This document shows, piece after piece, positions 9,987 to 17,285 of a stretch of DNA of 64,000 nucleotides. This DNA comes from Rhodospirillaceae bacterium (lineage in GTDB: Bacteria; Pseudomonadota; Alphaproteobacteria; GCA-2746255). The translations under genes were made by a program, and so were the position numbers. Where the stretch lies: NCBI GenBank assembly GCA_002746255.1, contig NVWO01000009.1, positions 10,458-74,457 of the forward strand, read 5' to 3'. Under the pieces are notes generated by a model, which was given only the letters and a program-made list of their open reading frames with translations, was not told the origin of the DNA and made no database searches. Each line of letters starts with the position of its first letter. Position 1 is the first letter of the stretch.

Positions 9987-10676
9987 CTAGTGGAATTCGG
10001 CCGGCTGCGCCAGCATAGCCAGATGCGCGCGAAGCTCGGGGATGCCGCTTCCGGTTTTAGCGCTGGTGACAAGAATTTCCGGATGCGCCGCCCCGTGGGT
10101 GCGCGACTCGCGTTCGGTTTCGGCAAGCCGGGCGGCAAGCGCTTCCGGCTTCAGGCAATCGGCCTTTGTCAGGACAATCTGATAAGAGACGGCGGCCTTG
10201 TCCATCATCTTTAGAAGATCGCGATCCAAATCTTTAAAGCCGTGTCGCGCATCGACAAGCAGCAGCACCCGTTTCAAACTGGACCGGCCCTGCAAATAAA
10301 GGCTGACGAATTCCGTCCATTCCCGCACGGTTTTTTTCGAAACACGCGCATAGCCATAGCCGGGAAGATCGACGAGGGTTTGCCGGTTGTCCCCAAGCCG
10401 GAAGAAATTAATCTGCTGCGTCCTTCCCGGCGTCTTCGAGGTCCGGGCCAGAGCATTTTGCCCCGTCAGCGCGTTCAACAGGCTGGATTTTCCGACATTC
10501 GACCGCCCGGCAAACGCGATTTCCGGCAAATCCGCTTCAGGCAACGCCGCAAGAGTGGTCGCGCCAAACTCAAAAACGCAAGGGCCAAGATACAGCCGCC
10601 GGCCAATTTCCAGCGCCGCCGCATCTTCCGCCACGGAGGTCGCCGGTGTCTTCGCCCTGTCGCCTGTCTCTGTCAT
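9987..10676 (-). CDS. engB: Ribosome biogenesis GTPase EngB (YihA/YsxC)
   Basis: A 229-residue small GTPase needed for large ribosomal subunit assembly. Visible are the P-loop [12 protein letters not shown] (G1), the switch region [12 protein letters not shown] (G2), [10 protein letters not shown] (G3), LTKADCL (G4) and VTSAKTG (G5). The ATG at 10676 was chosen; an in-frame GTG lies three codons upstream. It sits between yidC and argB, as in many alphaproteobacteria. Confidence 0.95.
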   Translation of the reverse strand: MTETGDRAKTPATSVAEDAAALEIGRRLYLGPCVFEFGATTLAALPEADLPEIAFAGRSNVGKSSLLNALTGQNALARTSKTPGRTQQINFFRLGDNRQTLVDLPGYGYARVSKKTVREWTEFVSLYLQGRSSLKRVLLLVDARHGFKDLDRDLLKMMDKAAVSYQIVLTKADCLKPEALAARLAETERESRTHGAAHPEILVTSAKTGSGIPELRAHLAMLAQPAEFH

Positions 10677-10727
10677 TTTTTCCACTTTCCAGGCCCGCCA
10701 GACCGGCCCAAGCCCCGCAGAACGCCG

Positions 10728-12515
10728 TCAGCTTTTTTCGGCCGCTTCCCTGGTCGTCTTGCGCAGGATCACCCATTGCTGGGCAATTGAGAGCACGTTG
10801 TTCCATGCCCAATAGATCACCAGCCCGGCCGGGAAATTGGCAAGAAGAAACGTAAAGACAAGCGGCATAAACTGGAAAAGCTTCGCTTGAATAGGGTCCG
10901 CGGGCGGCGGGTTCAGCTTGAACTGCGCCCACATCGTAATCCCCATAAGGATCGGCCAGATGCCGAGATGCAGAAAATCCGGCGGCGTCCAGGGGATTAG
11001 CCCAAAGAGATTGAAGAGCGAGGTTGGATCTGGTGCCGAAAGGTCTCTGATCCAACCATAGAAAGGCGCGTGACGCATTTCAATCGTCACAAACAGCACC
11101 TTGTACAAAGAGAAGAAGACGGGCAACTGAATTAGCACCGGCAAGCACCCGGCCAGGGGGTTGATCTTCTCGCGCTTGTAAAGCTCCATCATCTCCTGAT
11201 TCATGCGCGGGCGATCATCCTTTAGACGCGCGCGCAACTCGACGACTTTCGGTTGCAGCAATTTCATCTTGCTCATCGAGCGGTAGGATTTGTTGGCAAG
11301 CGGGAAGAAGACAAGCTTGATTAAAACCGTCAGCGCAAGAATGGCCAGCCCGAAATTTCCAATCAGCTGGTTCATGTAATCGAGCAGGTAAAAAATCGGC
11401 TTCGTCAGAAAGTAAAACCAGCCGAAATCGACGGCACGATCGAAGAGCGGAATGTTTAGATTTTCCCCATAGCCATCAAGCAGGCGGACTTCCTTTGCGC
11501 CGATGAAGAGACGGGTGACGGACTCGATCACACCACCCGCCGGAAGGGCCAGAGCAGCGCCCCGGAAATCCACCTGGTATTTGTCGCGACCGGTCGCAAG
11601 GCGGTGCGTAAAGCGGTAGTGATTTTCGACGCCTTGATCGGGAATAAGGGCGGCAAGCCAGTATTTGTCCGTAATCCCGATCCAGCCACCCTGGCTGTTG
11701 CGCACCATGTCCGGCGTTTCCTGAAGGTCGTCGTAATCCACTTCTTCAAGGGTTTGATCGAAGACGCCGAGCAACCCCTCATGCAGGATGAAGAACCCTT
11801 GGGTTTCCGGCGTCCCGGTGCGCGAAACAAGGCCGTATGGATAAAGCGTCAGCGGGGCCGCAGCGACGTTCCTGACGCTGTCCGTGACGGTGAAAAGATA
11901 GGTATCGTCAAGCGCAATCTGACGGGTGAATTCGAGGCCCTGACCGTTTTTCCAACGAAGAACCAAGGGCTTTTCCGGCGTCAGGGTCGCGGCGTCCGCC
12001 TGCCAGAGGGTGTCAGCATTTGGAACCGCCATGGCGACATCCCCCGCGCCCACCACCCAGCCAAATTCGGCGTAATAGGGCAAGGCCGTTCCCGAAGGCT
12101 GGAAAAGAACAATCTCCGCGCTCGATGGGTCCGTCGTCTCACGGTAGGCCTTGAGCGCAATATCGTCGAGGCGGCCGCCCTTGAGGCGAACCGAACCGCG
12201 AACACGGGATGAGTCGATGACGATCCGGGCATCTGTCGCCAGCGCCGTACCGCGATCCAGCCCACCGGCAAGCGGCCCGCCGACCTCCAATCCGCTGGCC
12301 ACACTGGCAGGTGCCGACACAGCGCCGGTCCCAACGCCAGGCGCGGGCACGGCATTTGCCGAACCCGTCGCCGGCGTTCCGGGAACCGCCACCGCCGTTT
12401 CCTGGTGCGGCAACACATCCGCCGGTGCCGGATAGTGGTAGTCGTAAAACGATTGGAAGCTCAACAGGATCCCAAGCGAAAGAACGACGGCAATAAGAAG
12501 GTTGCGCTGTTCCAT
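10728..12515 (-). CDS. yidC: Membrane protein insertase YidC
   Basis: A 595-residue Gram-negative-type YidC. It has an N-terminal membrane anchor (about 5-22), a Pro/Ala/Gly-rich linker, a large periplasmic beta-domain (about 100-330) and the conserved Oxa1-like core of five membrane segments from about residue 355. Core hallmarks are PLANKSYRSMSKMK with the basic cytoplasmic loop, MNQEMMELYKREKINPLAGC, and the late WAWNNVLSIAQQW. It inserts inner-membrane proteins alone or with SecYEG. It follows yidD by about 18 bases. Confidence 0.97.
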   Translation of the reverse strand: MEQRNLLIAVVLSLGILLSFQSFYDYHYPAPADVLPHQETAVAVPGTPATGSANAVPAPGVGTGAVSAPASVASGLEVGGPLAGGLDRGTALATDARIVIDSSRVRGSVRLKGGRLDDIALKAYRETTDPSSAEIVLFQPSGTALPYYAEFGWVVGAGDVAMAVPNADTLWQADAATLTPEKPLVLRWKNGQGLEFTRQIALDDTYLFTVTDSVRNVAAAPLTLYPYGLVSRTGTPETQGFFILHEGLLGVFDQTLEEVDYDDLQETPDMVRNSQGGWIGITDKYWLAALIPDQGVENHYRFTHRLATGRDKYQVDFRGAALALPAGGVIESVTRLFIGAKEVRLLDGYGENLNIPLFDRAVDFGWFYFLTKPIFYLLDYMNQLIGNFGLAILALTVLIKLVFFPLANKSYRSMSKMKLLQPKVVELRARLKDDRPRMNQEMMELYKREKINPLAGCLPVLIQLPVFFSLYKVLFVTIEMRHAPFYGWIRDLSAPDPTSLFNLFGLIPWTPPDFLHLGIWPILMGITMWAQFKLNPPPADPIQAKLFQFMPLVFTFLLANFPAGLVIYWAWNNVLSIAQQWVILRKTTREAAEKS

Positions 12516-12533
12516 ATGTCTCGAATGCTTTGG

Positions 12534-12791
12534 TTAGATGTTTTCCGGATGCAGAGTCGGTTTTTCAACCTGCGGCGGTACGGGATCGTAGCCATCGCCA
12601 CCCCAGGGGTGACAACGCCCAAGACGCTTCAAGGCGAGCCAGCCGCCACGCGCCGGGCCAAAATTCGTGATCGCTTCCTCTGCATATTCCGAACAGCTTG
12701 GGAAATAGCGGCAGCTTGGCGCAAGCCATGGCGAGAGCGTCCACTGGTACAGCTTGATGCCTCCACGCAGAAAATTCGCAATCGCTTTCAT
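12534..12791 (-). CDS. yidD: Membrane protein insertion efficiency factor YidD
   Basis: An 85-residue small basic protein starting [16 protein letters not shown]. It contains the conserved Cys-rich signature [15 protein letters not shown] and the [13 protein letters not shown]-terminus. YidD assists YidC-dependent insertion at the inner face of the membrane. The ATG at 12791 overlaps the rnpA stop by 4 bases. The upstream in-frame extension is a shadow of rnpA. Confidence 0.95.
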   Translation of the reverse strand: MKAIANFLRGGIKLYQWTLSPWLAPSCRYFPSCSEYAEEAITNFGPARGGWLALKRLGRCHPWGGDGYDPVPPQVEKPTLHPENI

Positions 12792-13186
12792 TTTGCCTCT
12801 CCTGGGCCGGATGCGTCTGGCCCGGTTGCTTCGACAAAAGAATCCAGGCGCACAAGGGCCGCTTTCAGGTCTTGAACAAGACTGCGAAAGGGCCGTCCGA
12901 GGGAAGCGCGCCGCCCGATGACAACATAGTCTCGCCCACGCCTGCCATGACAAGCCAGCACTTCTCGCACGGCAGCTCTCAGACGGCGGCGCACCCGGTT
13001 GCGTTCAACCGCGTTGCCAACCCGCCGGCTTGCCGTAAAACCTACGCGCACGCCTTCTTCATCGGATCCGGCTTCCGCCGTTGCCATGGATGCCACCTGA
13101 AGAACCAATCCTGGGGTAACCCATTTGCGGCCCCGGCCGGCAACACGAAGAAAATCGGCCCGGTGCTGCAGACGTCCAACCGACAT
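12788..13186 (-). CDS. rnpA: Ribonuclease P protein component
   Basis: A 132-residue basic protein that binds the RNase P RNA and helps mature tRNA 5' ends. The RNR signature is [14 protein letters not shown], preceded by [14 protein letters not shown]. The ATG at 13186 has AAAGGG a few bases upstream; an in-frame GTG at 13192 is too close to that site. The C-terminus is slightly extended and acidic/Gly-rich. It lies directly behind rpmH, the classical pairing. Confidence 0.95.
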   Translation of the reverse strand: MSVGRLQHRADFLRVAGRGRKWVTPGLVLQVASMATAEAGSDEEGVRVGFTASRRVGNAVERNRVRRRLRAAVREVLACHGRRGRDYVVIGRRASLGRPFRSLVQDLKAALVRLDSFVEATGPDASGPGEAK

Positions 13187-13195
13187 CCGCACCCT

Positions 13196-13330
13196 TTAAG
13201 CCGACAGTCGCTTGCGGCCTTTCGCGCGGCGCCTGGCCAGCACACAACGCCCGCCAACCGTCGCCATACGGCTGCGAAAGCCATGACGACGTTTTCGAAT
13301 AAGAACACTGGGTTGATATGTACGCTTCAC
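13196..13330 (-). CDS. rpmH: 50S ribosomal protein L34 (GTG start)
   Basis: A 44-residue L34, translated M(GTG)KRTYQPS, continuing through [17 protein letters not shown] to [12 protein letters not shown], an almost perfect family match. No in-frame ATG lies near the N-terminus, and GGAG sits 9 bases before the GTG, so GTG is the start. The promoter at 13372-13400 reads into it. It is the first gene of the rpmH-rnpA-yidD-yidC-engB-argB series. Confidence 0.96.
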   Translation of the reverse strand: MKRTYQPSVLIRKRRHGFRSRMATVGGRCVLARRRAKGRKRLSA

Positions 13331-13371
13331 CGATAATACTCCATCCGGCGGACCTGTCCCACAAGCCCCGC

Positions 13372-13400
13372 TGTATAAGGGCTTGAACGGGGCAAGTCAA
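13372..13400 (-). promoter_or_regulatory. Sigma70-type promoter of rpmH operon
   Basis: On the minus strand TTGACT (13395-13400) is followed after exactly 17 bases by TATACA (13372-13377). That is close to consensus for both boxes, with ideal spacing. It lies about 42 bases upstream of the rpmH GTG. The match and position make it the likely main promoter of the ribosomal/translation operon. Confidence 0.75.
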
Positions 13401-13465
13401 CGCTATCCGGGCATTGTGGGGCCTGGCGGAACCTTCACGCTCTTTTGATGGCCGTTGACTTGCCC
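13390..13465. repeat. 13-bp perfect inverted repeat spanning divergent promoter region
   Basis: GGGCAAGTCAACG at 13390-13402 is matched exactly as its reverse complement at 13453-13465, with 50 bases between. Each arm contains a TTGACT -35-like hexamer. The left arm serves rpmH; the right arm points at the TVP38-type gene on the plus strand. It could be two copies of the same promoter core or a binding site for a common regulator. Confidence 0.7.
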
Positions 13466-13524
13466 GGCCCCTTTGGAAACGCTACACCCGGTTGAAAATC
13501 AGCGGCAAACGGTGCGTCTCCCAC

Positions 13525-14271
13525 ATGAACTCGCCCACACCCGAAACACCCGTCACGGCCCAAAAAGGGGTTTTTTGGCGGATACTGCCACTCGCCATCC
13601 TGGCCCTGGGCCTGGGCGCCTTCTTCGTTTTCGACCTGCATAGCTACCTTTCCTTCGAAACCCTGAAGGCAAACCGCGAGGAGCTTCTTGACTTTGTCGA
13701 CCGGCACCGCGTTCTGGCAATCCTTCTCTATGGTGCCGGCTATACGGTCGCCGTCGCCTTTTCCTTTCCCGGCGCGGCGATTTTAACGATCGCCGGCGGG
13801 TTCCTGCTGGGGCTGACAACCGGCACCCTTGCCACGGTGGTTGGCGCCACCCTTGGCGCGACAGGTGTTTTCCTCGCCGCGCGGCTGGCCTTCGGCGATT
13901 TGCTGCGTAAAAAAGCGGGAAACGCCATTCTCAAAATGGAAGCCGGATTTCAGGAAAACGCCTTTCACTACCTTCTCGTGCTGCGCCTCATCCCGGTCTT
14001 TCCATTCTGGATTGTCAATCTTGCGCCGGCGCTTCTAAAGGTACCGCTTCGGACCTATATCACCGCCACCTTTCTCGGCATCGTTCCCGGAACCTTTGTC
14101 TATACAAGCATCGGCAATGGCCTCGGAGCGATTTTTGATCATGGCGAGACGCCGGATCTCGGCATTGTCTTTGAGCCGGCAATTTTGATTCCGATCATGG
14201 GCCTTGCCCTTCTGGCATTACTGCCAATCGCCATCAAAAAAATCCGGGCGCACAAGCAACCCCCAACCTAG
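13525..14271 (+). CDS. TVP38/TMEM64-family (VTT domain) membrane protein
   Basis: A 248-residue integral membrane protein related to DedA/VTT proteins. The N-terminal membrane segment is about residues 18-36. The family core AVAFSFPGAAILTIAGGFLLG (about 70-90) and the re-entrant motif LRLIPVFPFWIVN (about 148-160) are clear. Relatives are linked to lipid scrambling and membrane homeostasis, but the bacterial TVP38 substrate is unknown. The ATG at 13525 is preferred over a TTG at 13492. It lies 13 bases upstream of a disulfide oxidoreductase, an often-seen pairing that suggests a redox link. Confidence 0.85.
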   Translation: MNSPTPETPVTAQKGVFWRILPLAILALGLGAFFVFDLHSYLSFETLKANREELLDFVDRHRVLAILLYGAGYTVAVAFSFPGAAILTIAGGFLLGLTTGTLATVVGATLGATGVFLAARLAFGDLLRKKAGNAILKMEAGFQENAFHYLLVLRLIPVFPFWIVNLAPALLKVPLRTYITATFLGIVPGTFVYTSIGNGLGAIFDHGETPDLGIVFEPAILIPIMGLALLALLPIAIKKIRAHKQPPT

Positions 14272-14284
14272 GCGGGACCGCAAC

Positions 14285-15712
14285 ATGACAACCCTTCTTA
14301 CCCCTGACATTTGCGTCATCGGCGCCGGTTCAGGCGGCCTTTCCGTCACCGCAGGCGCTTCGCAAATGGGTGCCGAAACCGTGCTGATCGAACGCGGCAA
14401 GATGGGCGGCGATTGTCTAAACACCGGCTGTGTGCCGTCGAAAGCCCTGCTTGGTGCCGCGCATGCGGCGGCGGCGGTGCGCCGTGCCCCTCTTTTCGGC
14501 GTACAGGCGGGGGAGCCTGAAATCGACTTTCCGGCCGTGCAAAAACACGTTCAGGACGTCATCGCGGCAATTGCGCCGAACGATTCCGTCGAACGTTTTG
14601 AGGGCATGGGCGTAAATGTCCTCCAGGAAGAGGCTCACTTCACCGGCCCCAGGGAAGTCTTTGCCGGCGACACACGCATCCGCGCGCGACGTTTCGTCAT
14701 CGCCACCGGTTCGCGTGCCGCCGTGCCCCCCATTCCCGGCATCAAGGACGTTCCCTATTTCACGAATGAGACGATTTTCAACAATTCCGAATTGCCCGAA
14801 CACCTTGTTGTCATCGGCGGCGGCCCCATCGGGATTGAAATGGCCCAGGCCCATTGCCTTCTCGGCGCCCGGGTCACCGTGCTGGAAATTGCCAGCATTC
14901 TTCCCCGGGACGACCCCGAACTTGTTGACCTTCTGCGCACGCTTTTGCGCAAAGACGGGCTGGCCATCCGCGAAGGCGTCAACATTACCCGTCTTGAAAA
15001 AAAGGACGGCAAAATCTGCGTCATGCTGAAAAAAAAGGATGGCGGCGAAGAATGCATCATGGCGTCCCACCTTCTGATCGCCGCCGGCCGGCAGGTGAAT
15101 GTCGAGAACCTCGGCCTGGACGCGGCCGGCATCGCCTGGCATCCAAAAGGCATTTCCGTAAACGCCCGCCTGCGCACGACGAACCGACGGGTCTATGCCA
15201 TCGGCGACGTCGCCGGCGGGCCGCAATTCACCCATGTGGCGAGCTACCACGCCGGGATTGTCATTCGGAATATGCTTTTTCGCCTGCCTGCAAAAGCCGA
15301 TACGACAAACGTGCCCTGGGTGACCTACACCACGCCCGAACTTGCCCATGTGGGCTTGAGCGAACGCGAAGCAAAAACGGCAACGGGTTCCATTCGTGTC
15401 CTGCGCTGGCCGTTTTCGGAAAACGATCGCGCCCAGACCGAACGCCTGACGTCGGGGCTGGTAAAAATCGCAACAGACAAGAAAGGCCGCATCCTTGGCG
15501 CCGACATCCTCGGCCCCCGGGCGGGCGAGCTGATCCAGCCCTGGGTGCTGGCCATTGCAAGCGGGCTAAAGATCGGCGCCATGGCCAACGCCATGGCCCC
15601 CTATCCCACCCTGGGCGAAGCCAGCAAGCGCGCCGCCGGAAGTTATTACGCCCCCACCCTTTTCGGAGAACGGACGCAGAAACTGGTCCGCTTCCTGGCC
15701 AAATTTGGATAG
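14285..15712 (+). CDS. FAD-dependent pyridine nucleotide-disulfide oxidoreductase (mercuric reductase-like)
   Basis: A 475-residue flavoprotein of the dihydrolipoamide dehydrogenase/MerA class. It has an N-terminal FAD motif (VIGAGSGG), the redox pair GGDCLNTGCVPSK (Cys44, Cys49), a second Rossmann motif VVIGGGPIG for NAD(P)H and the FAD motif AIGDVAGG. At the C-terminus the usual HPT catalytic His region reads MAPYPTLGE, so Tyr stands where many lipoamide dehydrogenases have His. There is no HMA domain and no C-terminal Cys pair, so true mercuric reductase activity is unlikely. The substrate is unknown. It probably acts with the TVP38 protein upstream. Confidence 0.85.
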   Translation: MTTLLTPDICVIGAGSGGLSVTAGASQMGAETVLIERGKMGGDCLNTGCVPSKALLGAAHAAAAVRRAPLFGVQAGEPEIDFPAVQKHVQDVIAAIAPNDSVERFEGMGVNVLQEEAHFTGPREVFAGDTRIRARRFVIATGSRAAVPPIPGIKDVPYFTNETIFNNSELPEHLVVIGGGPIGIEMAQAHCLLGARVTVLEIASILPRDDPELVDLLRTLLRKDGLAIREGVNITRLEKKDGKICVMLKKKDGGEECIMASHLLIAAGRQVNVENLGLDAAGIAWHPKGISVNARLRTTNRRVYAIGDVAGGPQFTHVASYHAGIVIRNMLFRLPAKADTTNVPWVTYTTPELAHVGLSEREAKTATGSIRVLRWPFSENDRAQTERLTSGLVKIATDKKGRILGADILGPRAGELIQPWVLAIASGLKIGAMANAMAPYPTLGEASKRAAGSYYAPTLFGERTQKLVRFLAKFG

Positions 15713-15781
15713 GAAGTAATTGTTTTTAAATAAAAAAATTCCGTATCCTGTTCCAAGGAACGGAGCGGGGTAGAATAGGAA

Positions 15782-17236
15782 ATGGCCCCGCAAAACCTGC
15801 AATTGCCTGGATTTGGAAGAAGCCTTTCGGCGCGGCTTCTGATGCTGACGGTCTCGTTTGTGATGGTCAGCGAAATGCTGATCTTCTTCCCGTCGATCAG
15901 CCGTTACCGGATCAATTATCTTCAGGAACACATCAACGCCGCCCATGTTGCAACCCTTGCCCTTGAAGCGACGCCGACCCTCGAAGTAAGCCCGGAACTG
16001 GAAGAAAAACTTCTCGACAACGCGCGTGTGGACGATGCGGCAACCTTTCACAAAGGCTCGGCAACGTACATGCTTCGCCGCGCGATGCCGACACCAATCG
16101 AAGTCATGTTTGACCTTCGTGAAGACAGTTTTTTTACCCATCTCCACCAGGCGATGACCGCATTGTCCCAGAATATCAACCGCGTCATCCAGGTGACCGG
16201 AAACCCGACAACGGCACCGGACTCCGTCGTGCGCATCGTCATGGATGAACAGCCGCTTCGCGAGGCCATGTACGATTTTGCCGTTCGCGTGATTACGCTT
16301 TCAATCGTGATTTCCCTGATTACCGCCAGCCTCGTTTACATCGCCCTGCATCGCCTTCTCGTCCGACCGATGCAGCGGATTACAGCCAGCATGGTTGCCT
16401 TCCGCAAAGCGCCCGAGGACGCGACGCGACGCGAGCCGCTTAGCACCCGCATGGACGAGATCGGCCTCGCCGAGCGCGAATTGGCCCATATGCAGAAAGA
16501 ATTGCGCCTTGCCCTCACCCAGAAGACGCGCCTCGCCGCCCTTGGTGAAGGGGTCGCCAAAATTCACCACGATTTACGCAACATCCTTGCAACGGCGTCC
16601 CTTGTTTCTGACCGCCTCTCCCTCAGCAGCGACCCGGAAGTAAAACGCGTCGCGCCGCGCCTGCTCGATGCCATCGACCGGGCCGCGTCGCTTTGCACGC
16701 AAACCCTGGCCTTCGCACGGGAAGGACCGCCGCCTTTGCAGCTTGCCCAGGTCTCCCTTCGCAATCTGGTTGACAAAGTGGGGACCGGCCTTCTTTTCGC
16801 CGAGAAGGAAAAGCGTGTTTTTGCCATCGACAACCGGGTATCGGCGGATTTTGTCCTCGAACTGGATCGCGACCAGTTTTACCGGGCGCTGAGCAACCTC
16901 GCCCGCAACGCGGTAGAAGCGGGTGCCAATTGGCTGACGATTTCAGCCGTCCTTGTCGGGGATGAAATCATCATCGATGTTGCCGATAATGGCCACGGCA
17001 TCCCGGAAAAAACTCTCGAACACCTGTTCCAGCCCTTCGCCGGCTCGACGCGAGCCGGGGGCACCGGTCTTGGCCTTGTCATTTCCAACGAGCTTCTCGC
17101 AGCGCATGGTGGCCGGCTTGAGCTTGTCAAAACGTCCGGAGAAGGAACGACGTTTTGCATTCACCTGCCAGCCAAAATCCACGTTCCCTCCCGCCGCTGG
17201 CGCACCTTTCGAAAAAATGACGGCACCGCCGCCTGA
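15782..17236 (+). CDS. Membrane sensor histidine kinase (orphan)
   Basis: A 484-residue sensor kinase. TM1 is about 17-38, a periplasmic sensor region 40-165 and TM2 about 168-192, then HAMP (about 192-245) and a dimerisation/phosphoacceptor region with HHDLRN (likely His263). The ATP-binding domain has an N box LARNAVEA, a G1 box DVADNGHGIP and a G2 box GTGLGLV. No response regulator is next to it, so its partner is elsewhere. The start ATG has AGGA immediately upstream. It precedes an RND/MMPL exporter by about 50 bases, and the two may be co-expressed. Confidence 0.9.
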   Translation: MAPQNLQLPGFGRSLSARLLMLTVSFVMVSEMLIFFPSISRYRINYLQEHINAAHVATLALEATPTLEVSPELEEKLLDNARVDDAATFHKGSATYMLRRAMPTPIEVMFDLREDSFFTHLHQAMTALSQNINRVIQVTGNPTTAPDSVVRIVMDEQPLREAMYDFAVRVITLSIVISLITASLVYIALHRLLVRPMQRITASMVAFRKAPEDATRREPLSTRMDEIGLAERELAHMQKELRLALTQKTRLAALGEGVAKIHHDLRNILATASLVSDRLSLSSDPEVKRVAPRLLDAIDRAASLCTQTLAFAREGPPPLQLAQVSLRNLVDKVGTGLLFAEKEKRVFAIDNRVSADFVLELDRDQFYRALSNLARNAVEAGANWLTISAVLVGDEIIIDVADNGHGIPEKTLEHLFQPFAGSTRAGGTGLGLVISNELLAAHGGRLELVKTSGEGTTFCIHLPAKIHVPSRRWRTFRKNDGTAA

Positions 17237-17285
17237 TTTTCAAGCCGCCCCCTTCCAACCAACTTGGAAAGCCTGATCAATAACG

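Noticed and set aside
12791-12953. Longer YidD reaching back to 12953
   Set aside because: The added part lies inside rnpA in another frame; YidD begins at MKAIANF in the family and the ATGA overlap is typical.
13331-13524. Chromosomal origin next to rpmH
   Set aside because: rpmH often lies near oriC, but no cluster of DnaA boxes is seen here, and there is no dnaA. A lone TTATCCAC-like sequence occurs only inside dapE.
14285-15712. True mercuric reductase
   Set aside because: No N-terminal metal-binding domain, no C-terminal Cys pair and no other mer genes nearby.
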